Numbered from the stretch's first letter, positions 16,649 through 26,935 are shown. The stretch: 64,000 nucleotides of DNA from DASYLJ01 sp964432595 (GCA_964432595.1 CAYSOF010000007.1:124001-188000), one strand, 5' to 3'. The notes: generated by a model not told the origin, from the letters alone. Translations and numbers: made by a program.

Positions 16649-17764
16649 GTGTCGCGGGAACACCTGTTCGCGGCGTTCTTCCTCGCCTGCTACGTGTTCC
16701 TGCTCCATCAGCTGTACCTGTTCCTGGCTCCGTTCGCGGCGCCGCTGGTGTGGGCAGCCATCCTCGCCCTCACGTTCTACCCGCTGACGACGTGGCTCAC
16801 CCGCCTCTTCCGGGGCAGCCGCGACCTGGCCGCCCTGGTCCTCGTCGTCGCCGTCACGGCGGTCGCCATCCTGCCCTCCATCTTCCTCGGCACGATGCTC
16901 GTCCGCGAGGCCGGGCAGGCCTACGGCCGGGTGCAGGAGATGGTCGCCAACGGCGAGCTGACCCAGTTCCTCGAGCGCGTGCAGAACTCAGGGGTCGGGC
17001 GGCTCTTCCAGCGCGCCACCGCCCCGTTCGCCGACCGCCTCGACCTCGACCCCACCAAGCTGATCCTCGCCGGCGCGGCGTGGGTGTCGCAGCAGATCGC
17101 GTCGCAGAGCGGCGTCCTCGCGAAGAACGTCCTCGTCTCGCTGGTGAACGGCAGCTTGATGGTGCTCGCGCTGTTCTTCTTCTTCCGTGACGGGGAGCGC
17201 ATCGCCGGGCGCATCCTCGAGCTCATCCCGATGGAGGGCGCGCACAAGGACCGCGTCGCCCGACGCCTGTACGACACGCTCTCGGCGGTCGTCCAGAGCA
17301 TGATCGTCGTGTCGGTCGCGCAGGGCATCCTGGGCGGCCTGGCCTACTGGGTGATCGGCAACCTGCCCTTCGCCGTCTTCCTCGGGTTCCTGACGGGCGT
17401 CGCGTCGTTCATTCCGCCGGCGGGATCGGCGTTCGTGTGGCTGCCGGCGTCGGCGTACCTCTGGTTCACCGATCACACCGCGCGTGCCGTCCTGCTGCTG
17501 CTCTGGGGCGCCATCGTCGTCAGCGGCTCGGACAACGTGATCCGCACGCTGCTGATCGGCGGACGCGCGAAGATGCCGACGTTCCTGCTGCTGTTCGCCA
17601 TCCTCGGCGGGCTGCAGGTGTACGGCTTCCTCGGTGTCTTCGTCGCGCCGGTGATCGTGGCCGCCCTCCTCTCCTTCGTCGACATCTACCGGGAGATCTA
17701 CGGCGGGGGGCCGGCGCCGATCATCCTCCCGCGGGCGTCGGATCGGGACGAGCTGTCGGCGTGA
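16649..17764 (+). CDS. AI-2E/PerM family membrane transporter
   Basis: 371-aa inner-membrane protein. Two to three hydrophobic helices at the N-terminus (about 8-75), a soluble amphipathic middle region (about 90-170), then five further helices with VLALFFFFRDG and LTGVASFIPPAGSAFVWLPA, typical of this family. Members export quorum-sensing molecules or act as Na+/H+ antiporters, so the substrate is open. The start is GTG (MSREHLF). It is a single gene; element copy A follows its stop in sense orientation. Confidence 0.88.
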   Translation: MSREHLFAAFFLACYVFLLHQLYLFLAPFAAPLVWAAILALTFYPLTTWLTRLFRGSRDLAALVLVVAVTAVAILPSIFLGTMLVREAGQAYGRVQEMVANGELTQFLERVQNSGVGRLFQRATAPFADRLDLDPTKLILAGAAWVSQQIASQSGVLAKNVLVSLVNGSLMVLALFFFFRDGERIAGRILELIPMEGAHKDRVARRLYDTLSAVVQSMIVVSVAQGILGGLAYWVIGNLPFAVFLGFLTGVASFIPPAGSAFVWLPASAYLWFTDHTARAVLLLLWGAIVVSGSDNVIRTLLIGGRAKMPTFLLLFAILGGLQVYGFLGVFVAPVIVAALLSFVDIYREIYGGGPAPIILPRASDRDELSA

Positions 17765-17776
17765 GCGGGGCGGTGG

Positions 17777-17924
17777 CGGTGAGCGGTGGGAGGCGTGGCG
17801 GGCTACGGGGCTCCGTCCTCGCTTCAAGCGCGCCGTCAGGCGCTGAACCATCCTGCCGAGCGCGTTGCGCGCGCTAGAAGCTGCGGAAGCCCCTATGCCC
17901 GTCACGCCTCCCACCGCGTGACCG
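17777..17924 (+). repeat. Structured palindromic element, copy A
   Basis: A 148-nt imperfect palindrome begins 12 bases after the transporter stop. GCGGTGGGAGGCGTG (17783-17797) pairs with 17903-17917; CGGGC with GCCCG (17897-17901); GGGGCT with AGCCCC (17888-17893). An asymmetric internal loop follows, with CCGTCCTC on the 5' side and TGCGG on the 3' side. Then come GCTTC/GAAGC, GCGCGC/GCGCGC and a 33-nt apical region. Copy B after lepB shares the loop sequences while its stems differ. It also fills the gap between convergent genes, so termination is one possible role. Confidence 0.55.
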
Positions 17925-17948
17925 GCACGGCTCCGAGCGTCATCCCGG

Positions 17949-18938
17949 CTAGCGACCGAACGGGGCGCGCTGGAGAACCGTCTCTGCCTGACCCACGATC
18001 TCGCGGAGGACGTCTCCCGCGGGTTTGATCTGCTTGAAGGATCCGACGCCCTGCCCCGCCGGCATACAGGTTTTCTCCGGGTCCGCCTCCGGATTCCAGT
18101 AGGCCATCACCTGACGCTGCGTCGAGATCATCAGCTGCTCGGGGAACTTCTTCATCTTCTTCGGGTCGGCTTCGTGCTCGAGGATGTACGGGTTTCGCAG
18201 TGACCGCAGCGGCTTGCCGGAGTAGCAACGGGTGCGGATCGTTTCATCCTGCTCGGCGACGATCAGCGCTTCGCGATATTGCTTCGCCGCCGTCGCCTCG
18301 GGCGTCGCGATGAAGCGGGTGCCGATGATCGCGCCCTGCGCGCCGAGCGCCAGCGCGGCGACGACGCCGCGCCCGTCGACGATGCCGCCGGCGGCGACCA
18401 CCGGGATCTTCACCGCGTCGACCACCTGCGGCACCAGCGCCAGCGTGCCGATCTCGCCGGTGTGGCCGCCGGCCTCGGTGCCCTGCGCGGCGACGACGTC
18501 GGCGCCTGCCGACTCGGCACGCCTCGCGTGCGCGACCTTGCCGCACATCACCATGATCGTGATTCCCCGCCGCTTCATCTCGGCGACGTGCTTCTCGGGA
18601 ATGGCGAGACCGGCCACGAAGATGCGGATCTCTTCGCCGTAGAGCACGGGGAGATACGGCTCGATCATCTCGGGAATCGGCGCCAGCAGGTCGACCGCGA
18701 ACGGCTTCGTCGTGAGCGCGCGCGTGCGACGAATCTCCTCGCGTAGACCATCCGGCGAGAGGTTCGCGGCGCCCATGATCCCGAGGCCGCCGGCGTTCGA
18801 CACCGCGGCCACCAGCGGCGCCATCGAGACACCGCCCATGCCGGCGAGCAGGATCGGCACCTCGATACCGAAGAGGTCGCAGATGGGCGTACGGAGCGCC
18901 GGATGCGCGGCGCCGTTTGACGGCGATTCCTGCTGCAT
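17949..18938 (-). CDS. Nitronate monooxygenase / NAD(P)H-dependent flavin oxidoreductase
   Basis: 329-aa FMN-binding TIM barrel. Signatures are TPICDLFGIEVPILLAGMGG near the N-terminus, QGTEAGGHTGEIGTLALVPQ with the catalytic-region histidine, and PVVAAGGIVDGRGVVAALAL, the phosphate-binding loop for FMN. Members oxidize nitronates or act as enoyl reductases in lipid pathways. It diverges from the thiolase-like gene across a 50-base gap, so a role in acyl metabolism is plausible but inferred. Confidence 0.88.
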   Translation of the reverse strand: MQQESPSNGAAHPALRTPICDLFGIEVPILLAGMGGVSMAPLVAAVSNAGGLGIMGAANLSPDGLREEIRRTRALTTKPFAVDLLAPIPEMIEPYLPVLYGEEIRIFVAGLAIPEKHVAEMKRRGITIMVMCGKVAHARRAESAGADVVAAQGTEAGGHTGEIGTLALVPQVVDAVKIPVVAAGGIVDGRGVVAALALGAQGAIIGTRFIATPEATAAKQYREALIVAEQDETIRTRCYSGKPLRSLRNPYILEHEADPKKMKKFPEQLMISTQRQVMAYWNPEADPEKTCMPAGQGVGSFKQIKPAGDVLREIVGQAETVLQRAPFGR

Positions 18939-18988
18939 GGGAAGGACTTTCGACCGCGCTGCTTTCCTCTGTCAAGGACGACGGCCGC

Positions 18989-20479
18989 ATGACGAGACGA
19001 CCTGTGCTGGTGGGCGTCGGCCAGATCACCGACCGACCCGACGACCCGCGACGAGGCCTCGAGCCGCTCGCGCTCATGGAGGCCGCGGCGCGCGCCGCGC
19101 TCGACGACGCGGGCCTCGTGGCGTCCGCGCCCGACACCGTCGCCGTCGTGACGAACGTCTTCCACGACTACGGCGACACCGCGACGATGCTCGCGGCGCG
19201 CCTGGGCGCCGCGCCGAGGCGCGCCCTCGTCACGACCTGGGGCGGCAACACGCCGCTGACGCTGCTCTCGCATCTCTGCGACGAGATCGCCGCCGGTCGG
19301 ATCGACGTCGCGCTCGTCGCCGGCGGCGAGGCGGGCGGCACGATGCGCGCGCTCGGCCGTGCCGGCATCACGCCCGCCTGGACGCCGCCGACGGAGACGA
19401 GCGTGCCGCGGTTCGGCGACATGCGCTACGGCACGAGCGACCTCGAATCGCGGCACGGCGGCCGCGAGGCGTTCGTCACCTTCGCGCTCATCGAGAGCGC
19501 GTATCGCGCCGCCCGCGGCCTGTCGCTCGCGGACGCGCAGGCCGAGATGGGGGCGTTCGCCGCCCGCTGCACCGCCGTCGCCGCCGCGAACCCGTACGCG
19601 TGGTTCCGCGAGGCGCGCGACGCCGCCACGCTGGCCACCGTGGGGCCGTCGAACCGCATGGTCGCGTTCCCGTACCCGAAGTACCTGAACGCCATCATGG
19701 ACGTGAATCAGGGCGCCGCGATGATCGTCGCCAGCGAAGACGCCGCCCGACGTCTCGGCATTCCGGACCACCGCTGGGTGTGGCCGTGGGGCGGCGTCGA
19801 CGTCGCCGAGCAATGGTTCCTCTCCGAGCGGGAGGCGCTCGGCGATCTGCCGGGCATGCGTCGCGCGGCGGCCGCGCTGCTCGCCGACCAGTCGCTGTCC
19901 GTCGACGCCATCGCATACCTCGACCTCTACAGCTGCTTCCCCGTCGCGCCGCGCCTGTCCGCGTCGATGCTCGACATCGATCCGGCGACATCGCGTCCGC
20001 TCACGTTGACGGGCGGCCTCCCCTGGTTCGGCGGGCCCGGCAACAACTACGCGACGCACGCGATCGCGAGCGCCGTCGAGCGGCTGCGCACCGATCGCGC
20101 CGGCCATGCGCTCGTGCACGCGCTCGGGTGGAGCTGCACGAAGCATGCGCTCGGGGTCTTCGGCGGAACGCCGCCGCCCGACGGCTGGCGACGCAGCGGC
20201 GGCGCGGCGCTGCAGGCGTGGGTCGACGCGCAACCGCATCCCGTGATCGCCGAGGAAGCCGCCGGCCGCGGCACCGTCGAGGCCTACACCGTCGTACACG
20301 GCCGCGACGGCGCGCCCGAACGCGGGATCGCCCTCGGCCGGCTCGACGACGGCCGCCGGTTCGTTGCGACGCTCCCCGCGGAGCGCGACGTGCTCGAGTC
20401 GTTCGAGCGCGCCGAGGGCGTGGGCCGCGATGGTCGTCTCACCTGCGCCGGCGGCGAGAACCGGTTCGATCCGTCATGA
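18989..20479 (+). CDS. Thiolase-like protein without the nucleophilic cysteine
   Basis: 496 aa. The thiolase fold is visible at RRPVLVGVGQITDRPDD and LTLTGGLPWFGGPGNNYATH, with DLYSCFPVAPRLSASMLDI near the second half, and a C-terminal OB-like extension. The usual nucleophile motif (CASG type) is replaced by TTWGGNTPLTLLSHL, so normal Claisen chemistry is doubtful. Proteins of this layout are often labelled acetyl-CoA acetyltransferase. Start at ATG 18989 (MTRRPVLVGVG). The stop overlaps the next methyltransferase (ATGA). Confidence 0.8.
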   Translation: MTRRPVLVGVGQITDRPDDPRRGLEPLALMEAAARAALDDAGLVASAPDTVAVVTNVFHDYGDTATMLAARLGAAPRRALVTTWGGNTPLTLLSHLCDEIAAGRIDVALVAGGEAGGTMRALGRAGITPAWTPPTETSVPRFGDMRYGTSDLESRHGGREAFVTFALIESAYRAARGLSLADAQAEMGAFAARCTAVAAANPYAWFREARDAATLATVGPSNRMVAFPYPKYLNAIMDVNQGAAMIVASEDAARRLGIPDHRWVWPWGGVDVAEQWFLSEREALGDLPGMRRAAAALLADQSLSVDAIAYLDLYSCFPVAPRLSASMLDIDPATSRPLTLTGGLPWFGGPGNNYATHAIASAVERLRTDRAGHALVHALGWSCTKHALGVFGGTPPPDGWRRSGGAALQAWVDAQPHPVIAEEAAGRGTVEAYTVVHGRDGAPERGIALGRLDDGRRFVATLPAERDVLESFERAEGVGRDGRLTCAGGENRFDPS

Positions 20480-21066
20480 TGCGGCCGGCGCCACCCGCCG
20501 CGCTCGCGGCGATCCTGCGCGACACCGCCGCGCTCGGCTTCACCCTCGCGTCCGACGCCGAGACGGGCGCGCTCCTGCGCACGCTCGCCGCATCGAAGCC
20601 GGGCGGACGACTCCTCGAGCTCGGCACGGGCACCGGGCACGGCACCGCCTGGCTCCTCGACGGGATGGACGACGCCGCCCGGCTGACGACGGTCGACGCG
20701 GATCCCGGTCCGGTGGCCGTGGCGCAGCGCCACCTCGGCGGCGACCCGCGGGTCACGTTCCACGTCGACGACGGTGTCGGATTTCTGACCGCGGCGACGG
20801 GACCGTACGATCTGATCTTCGCCGACGCGATGCCCGGCAAGTACGAGGCCCGCGACACGGCGCTGGCCCTGCTGGCGCCGGGCGGCCTGTACGTCGTCGA
20901 CGACCTGCTGCCGAAGGACGACTGGCCCGAGGGCCTGGCGCTCGTCCCCCAGCTCCTCGCGGCGCTGCAGGCGCGGACCGACCTGGTGCTGGCTCCGCTC
21001 GCCTGCGCCAGCGGGCTCCTCGTGGCGACTCGCGTGCTGTTCGGCTCTCGCGCGGCGAGCCGCTAA
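20476..21066 (+). CDS. O-methyltransferase, class I SAM-dependent
   Basis: 196 aa. SAM-binding motif LLELGTGTGHGTAWLLDGMD, then TTVDADPGPVAVAQRHL, and YDLIFADAMPGKYEARD and LLAPGGLYVVDDLLPKDDW, which place it with catechol/caffeoyl-type O-methyltransferases. The substrate is unknown. It overlaps the thiolase-like stop and ends 11 bases before the glycosidase, so the three form one operon. Confidence 0.82.
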   Translation: MMRPAPPAALAAILRDTAALGFTLASDAETGALLRTLAASKPGGRLLELGTGTGHGTAWLLDGMDDAARLTTVDADPGPVAVAQRHLGGDPRVTFHVDDGVGFLTAATGPYDLIFADAMPGKYEARDTALALLAPGGLYVVDDLLPKDDWPEGLALVPQLLAALQARTDLVLAPLACASGLLVATRVLFGSRAASR

Positions 21067-21077
21067 GCTGGCCGCGA

Positions 21078-23360
21078 ATGGACGCGCCTCGCGGGTGGGA
21101 GCCGCCGGAGCCGGACGCCCGGCAGGCCGATCATTGGGATGCGTGCTGGGCGCTCAGCGAGCTCGGCTGTCATGCCATACTCGCGCGCACCCGCTTCACG
21201 CTCGACGCCCCGCCGCACGCGGCGCGCGCGTGGCTCTGCGCCACGGGCCTGTGGACGGGCCATCCGCTCAACTTCCTCTCCGCGGCATCCCAGCCGCCGC
21301 TCTGCCTCGTCACGGTGAACGGCGTCGCGCTCGACATCCCGCAGCGCCTCCTCGTACGCGGCGAGGCGTTCGAGCTCGACCTCGGCAGCGAGCTGCGCGG
21401 CGGCATGAACGACCTGGTGCTCGAGGCAGCGTATCGCGACACGCCCACCGTCGTCGGCATGCCGCTGCCGGTCCAGGTCGGCGTGTTCTGCCAGGTCGAC
21501 ATCGAGGTGCCCGGGCAGCCGCTCTCGCGCCTCGCGACGGGACGGCGATCGACGCTCCAGCGCATCATGCCGACGCGGCCATCGATCGCGTCGTCGACGT
21601 GGGAGATGCTCGTCAAGCGCACGCCCGAATCGAAGTGGGAGCTGGCGGAGGCCACGTTCGTACATCCGCTGACGGCGTCGCCCCTGCTCCGTCTGCCCCG
21701 CCGCGCCGGGCGCATCGAGCACGAGGCGGATCGCGACCTGCCGCGCGTGCGGCACGAGCGGCGCGAGCCCGAGCCCCGGCGGACGGTCCCGCCGCGCGGC
21801 ACCGTCTTCGTCGACTTCGGCGAAGAGCTCGTCGGCCACCTGGCCATCCACACGCCCGCGCCGGTGAAGCTCACGGTCTCTCCAGGCGAGTCGGAGGCGG
21901 AGGCCCGCGATCTCGACGAGCGCACGGAGAACCCGCTGCGCGCGGTCGAGCTGTCGACGCCCGGCACCTGGCGCGACCCGCGGCGCAGCGCGCTCCGCTA
22001 CGTGCTGGTGCGCAACGACTCGCCGGAGCCCGCCGACCTGCACGTGACGCTCGATGCGTTCGAGGCCGATCTCGCGCTGCGCGGCACGTTCCGCTGTGCG
22101 GATCCGCTGCTCGAGCAGGTCTACGAGACCGGCCGCCGCACGGTGCTCCGCTGCACGCACGACTACGTCGAGGACGGGCCGAAGCGCGATCGTCTCCTGT
22201 GGCTCGGCGACCTCGCCGCCGTCGCCACCGTCTTCGGCAAGACGATCGGCGACCTGACGCCCCTGCGCCGCTCGCTGCTCCTCGCCGCGGGAACGCAGCT
22301 CCGCAACGGCGCGCTGCCCGGCGTCGGCCCGCATCCGAACGATCTGGTCGTCGCCGACTACGTCCCGCAGTTCGTCCTCGCGGCGGAGCGGCATCTCGCG
22401 CTCAGCGGCGACGTCGACACCGCGGGGCTGCTCTTCCCGGTCGTCCGCCGCGCGCTGGCGTTCCTCGGTGAGCGCACGGGACCGGAAGGCCTCGTCGGCC
22501 CCGAGGAGGAGACCGACTGGTGGGTGTTCCTCGATTGGGACCGCCGCGAGCCGTTCGGCTGTCCCGTCGAGAAGCAGGGCTACGTCACCGTGCTGTCGCT
22601 GCTGACGGCCTGCGCGCTCGACGCGGGCGCGCGCATGGCCGCGTCGCTCGGCGCGGCGCGCGAGGAGCGGTCCTGGAGCGAGCGCGCCTCGCTGCTGCGC
22701 GAGCACGTCGTCGAGCGCTGTTGGGAGGACGTGCCGCGCGGCCTCGTCGTCGACTGGGTGCGCGGCGGCGAGATGAGCCGTCACATGAGCCGCTTCACGA
22801 CCGCGTGGGCGGTGCTCGCGGGCGTGGGGACGGCGCCGCAGCGCTCGACGTTGCTCGACGTGCTGGGCTCGTCGGGCGGCCGCCTCGGGCCCACGACGAC
22901 CGGCTACGGCCAGACGACGAACGTCGAGGCGCTCTTCTCCGGCGGGCGCGCGCAGGCGGCGCTGGACGTGATCCGCGCGTACTGGGGCGGGATGCTCGCG
23001 CGCGGCGCGAGCACGTTCTGGGAGAGCTTCGACCCCGACGAGCAGCGCGACACCGAGCTCGAGCTATACGGCCGGCGCTACGGCGTGAGCCTGTGTCACG
23101 GCTGGTCGGGCGCCGTCGCCGGGACGCTCGCGACGCACGTCCTCGGCGTCGAGCCCGCGAGCCCGGGCTACGCCCGCACGACGATCGCGCCGCAGCTCGG
23201 CGATCTGGCGTGGGCCGAGGGCGAGGTGCCGACGCCGCACGGGCCGATCGTGGTCCGCTGGGGGGACGCCGCGCGCGTCGAGCTACCCGACGGCGTACAT
23301 GCCGACGTCACGTGGCGCGGCACGACGCGGCCGCTCGGCCCGGGCGCGCACGACCTCTAG
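21078..23360 (+). CDS. Alpha-L-rhamnosidase-like glycoside hydrolase (GH78 type)
   Basis: 760 aa without a clear signal peptide. N-terminal beta-sandwich regions (about 20-340) precede an (alpha/alpha)6 barrel (about 345-690). DYVEDGPKRDRLLWLGDL, EETDWWVFLDWD and GASTFWESFDPD match the conserved acidic segments of family 78, and SLCHGWSGAVAGTLATHVLG leads to a C-terminal beta domain. The predicted activity is release of terminal rhamnose or a related deoxy-sugar. Other six-hairpin glycosidases remain possible. The stop codon lies inside a hairpin shared with the convergent gene. Confidence 0.72.
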   Translation: MDAPRGWEPPEPDARQADHWDACWALSELGCHAILARTRFTLDAPPHAARAWLCATGLWTGHPLNFLSAASQPPLCLVTVNGVALDIPQRLLVRGEAFELDLGSELRGGMNDLVLEAAYRDTPTVVGMPLPVQVGVFCQVDIEVPGQPLSRLATGRRSTLQRIMPTRPSIASSTWEMLVKRTPESKWELAEATFVHPLTASPLLRLPRRAGRIEHEADRDLPRVRHERREPEPRRTVPPRGTVFVDFGEELVGHLAIHTPAPVKLTVSPGESEAEARDLDERTENPLRAVELSTPGTWRDPRRSALRYVLVRNDSPEPADLHVTLDAFEADLALRGTFRCADPLLEQVYETGRRTVLRCTHDYVEDGPKRDRLLWLGDLAAVATVFGKTIGDLTPLRRSLLLAAGTQLRNGALPGVGPHPNDLVVADYVPQFVLAAERHLALSGDVDTAGLLFPVVRRALAFLGERTGPEGLVGPEEETDWWVFLDWDRREPFGCPVEKQGYVTVLSLLTACALDAGARMAASLGAAREERSWSERASLLREHVVERCWEDVPRGLVVDWVRGGEMSRHMSRFTTAWAVLAGVGTAPQRSTLLDVLGSSGGRLGPTTTGYGQTTNVEALFSGGRAQAALDVIRAYWGGMLARGASTFWESFDPDEQRDTELELYGRRYGVSLCHGWSGAVAGTLATHVLGVEPASPGYARTTIAPQLGDLAWAEGEVPTPHGPIVVRWGDAARVELPDGVHADVTWRGTTRPLGPGAHDL

Positions 23361-23398
23361 GAACCGACCCAAGACTTCGTCTCGGGTCGGTCTCCTAG
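23357..23398. terminator. Bidirectional hairpin containing both stop codons
   Basis: CTAGGA and TCCTAG at the ends, ACCGACCC and GGGTCGGT inside, then AGAC-TTC-GTCT at the tip form a near-perfect 42-nt hairpin. The TAG of the glycosidase and the TAG of the convergent methyltransferase are the two ends of the stem, so one sequence ends both genes and probably both transcripts. Confidence 0.65.
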
Positions 23399-24195
23399 AC
23401 GCGGCCCCAGGCCAGCTGCGCCTGCGCGGGGATGCGCAGGACGTCGCCGGAGCGGAAACGTTCGAGGCGCTCGGCGACGACGCGGCCGGCCTCTTCGCGC
23501 TGTAACGGCGTCAGCTGCACGACGAGCGGACCGAGCGGCCCGGCGGGATCGGCCATCATCTCCCAGAACTCGGACGCATCGCGCGCGAGCTGCGACAGCA
23601 CGACCCGCTCCTGGCCGACGGTCTGGAACCCGGCCTGGACGAGCGCGCGCGCGAGCGCGCCGTCGGGCGAGAGGTGGAAGATGCCGGGCGCCTTCGGATC
23701 GACGGCCTGCTGCCGTCCGAGCGCGTCGAGCGGCACGGTGATCCACGGATTCGCCTCCGGCGGCGCCCAGGCCGACACCGCGATGCGCCCGCCGGGGACG
23801 AGCGCGGTGCGCAGCCGCGCGAGCACGCCGGGCACGTCGTCGACGTAGATGAGGCTCCAGCGCGCGATGACGGCGTCGAACCCGTCCGACGACAGCGGCA
23901 CCGTCGCGATGTCGCCCGTCTCGAACTCCGCATGCGCCAGCCCGATCGCCGCCGCACGCTCCCGTGCCACGCCGATCATCCCGGCGTCGAGATCGATCCC
24001 CAGCACGAACCCATGCGGCCCGGTGAGCACGGCGACCTGCAGCGTCGGATCCCCGATCCCGCACCCGACGTCGAGCACCCGCTGCCCCGCCCCGATCTCC
24101 GCCGCCGTCGCCATCCGCAGCGCGAGCGGCCAGGCAAACGACTGAAACAAGGGCTCCCACCGCCGCCACCCCGAAGCGACAGAATGTGTGCTCAT
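23395..24195 (-). CDS. SAM-dependent methyltransferase (UbiE/COQ5-like)
   Basis: 266 aa. MATAAEIGAGQRVLDVGCGI and GFVLGIDLDAGMIGVARERA are motifs I and II of class I methyltransferases, with FDAVIARWSLIYVDDVPGVL and LVPGGRIAVSAWAPPEANPW following. The pattern with a tryptophan-rich loop resembles menaquinone-type and small-molecule methyltransferases, but the substrate is unknown. ATG at 24195 is preferred over a GTG nine bases upstream because AGGTG lies at a proper distance. Confidence 0.8.
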   Translation of the reverse strand: MSTHSVASGWRRWEPLFQSFAWPLALRMATAAEIGAGQRVLDVGCGIGDPTLQVAVLTGPHGFVLGIDLDAGMIGVARERAAAIGLAHAEFETGDIATVPLSSDGFDAVIARWSLIYVDDVPGVLARLRTALVPGGRIAVSAWAPPEANPWITVPLDALGRQQAVDPKAPGIFHLSPDGALARALVQAGFQTVGQERVVLSQLARDASEFWEMMADPAGPLGPLVVQLTPLQREEAGRVVAERLERFRSGDVLRIPAQAQLAWGRV

Positions 24196-24216
24196 GGAGC
24201 ACACCTGCTAGCACTC

Positions 24217-24247
24217 CCCATCCCCCACCAAAAGAAGTGGTGATGGG
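24217..24247 (-). other. Hairpin before the methyltransferase
   Basis: CCCATCACCAC pairs with GTGGGGGATGGG (minus-strand reading) around an eight-base T-rich loop. It lies between structured element copy B and the methyltransferase ATG. It may end the lepB transcript or act in the leader of the next gene. Confidence 0.45.
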
Positions 24248-24272
24248 CTGGGCAAGTTGGGCTGGAAACGAA

Positions 24273-24418
24273 GGCCGCTGGCGGGTGCGGGCTTCGTGTG
24301 AGGCGACCCGCAGGGGCGATGCGCGCGCGACGATGTCTACGACGTGCTGCCCCGATCTACGAGGCGCGCACGCCCCGAGGACCGGAGCCGAACACGAAGC
24401 CCGCACCTGCCGGAGGCC
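24273..24418 (-). repeat. Structured palindromic element, copy B
   Basis: A 146-nt imperfect palindrome starts six bases after the lepB stop, in sense orientation. A perfect 16-bp stem (24392-24407 with 24284-24299) is extended outward by GGCC/GGCC with wobbles. After a 2x2 bubble and GGC/GCC comes an asymmetric loop, TCCGGTCCTC opposite TGCGGGTC, then GGGGCG-TGCGCGC paired with GCGCGCA-T-CGCCCC and a 35-nt apical region. Shared with copy A: GGCTCCG(G)TCCTCG, six bases, GCGCGCC; then GTYGCGCGC and CTGCGG. Stem sequences differ but pairing is kept. Confidence 0.55.
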
Positions 24419-24424
24419 GCAGCC

Positions 24425-25102
24425 TCAATAAACGAGACGCCCGAGACGATCCCAGCGGACCCACCGATCCGGCCCATCCCACGACCAGTAGATCACCAAC
24501 GCCTGCCCCTTGATGTCCTCGATGGGCACCGGCCCCCAGAAGCGCGAGTCGTAGCTCTGGTCGCGATTGTCGCCCATCACGAACACGTGGTCCTTCGGAA
24601 CTTCGAAGGGGCCGAAGTTGTCGCCGTTCGACGGCGCGACGCCCGGCCGCCGCTCGTTGAAGACCGCGTGTGGATCGTCCCAGGGCTTGCCGTCGATCAG
24701 CACCTGCCGGTCGCGGACCTCGACGGTCTGTCCCTCCACCGCGATCACGCGCTTGATGAAATCCTTGGTGCGATCCTTGGGCCAGATGAAGACGACGACG
24801 TCGCCCGCCTTCGGCTTGCGGAGACCCGGCAGCTGGCCGAGCGACATCTGCGTGAGCGGTATCTCGAGCCGCGGCCCGTAGATGAACTTGTTGACGAGGA
24901 TGTGATCGCCGATCTCGAGCGTAGGCAGCATCGACCCGGACGGGATCTTGAAGGCCTGCACGACGAACGTGCGGATCACGAGCGCGAGCAGCAGCGCGAC
25001 GAACAGCGCCTCCGCGTACTCCCGGATCGTCGACTTCCGCCGGACGACCACCGGTGCGATCGCGGCGGGCGCCTTCTGCCGCTGCACGTCGGTTTCAGCC
25101 AT
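24425..25102 (-). CDS. lepB: Signal peptidase I
   Basis: 225-aa inner-membrane protease that removes signal peptides from secreted proteins. One transmembrane helix (about 29-50, YAEALFVALLLALVIRTFVV) precedes the periplasmic domain. The catalytic serine is in KIPSGSMLPTLEIGD, the lysine in TKDFIKRVIAVEGQ, and GDNRDQSYDSRFWGPV is the conserved box E. It lies 27 bases downstream of lepA, the usual lepA-lepB arrangement. Confidence 0.96.
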   Translation of the reverse strand: MAETDVQRQKAPAAIAPVVVRRKSTIREYAEALFVALLLALVIRTFVVQAFKIPSGSMLPTLEIGDHILVNKFIYGPRLEIPLTQMSLGQLPGLRKPKAGDVVVFIWPKDRTKDFIKRVIAVEGQTVEVRDRQVLIDGKPWDDPHAVFNERRPGVAPSNGDNFGPFEVPKDHVFVMGDNRDQSYDSRFWGPVPIEDIKGQALVIYWSWDGPDRWVRWDRLGRLVY

Positions 25103-25129
25103 GGCGGCGGAGCATACGTGAGGGGGTCG

Positions 25130-26929
<1,800 letters not shown>

Positions 26930-26935
26930 CGTGGG

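Noticed and set aside
24273..24418. Assigning the palindrome as 6S RNA or SRP RNA
   Set aside because: No SRP consensus (GGUCAGG/GGAAGCAGCC) is present, and the 6S likeness is only in outline and a few short strings; a second copy argues against a simple 6S call.
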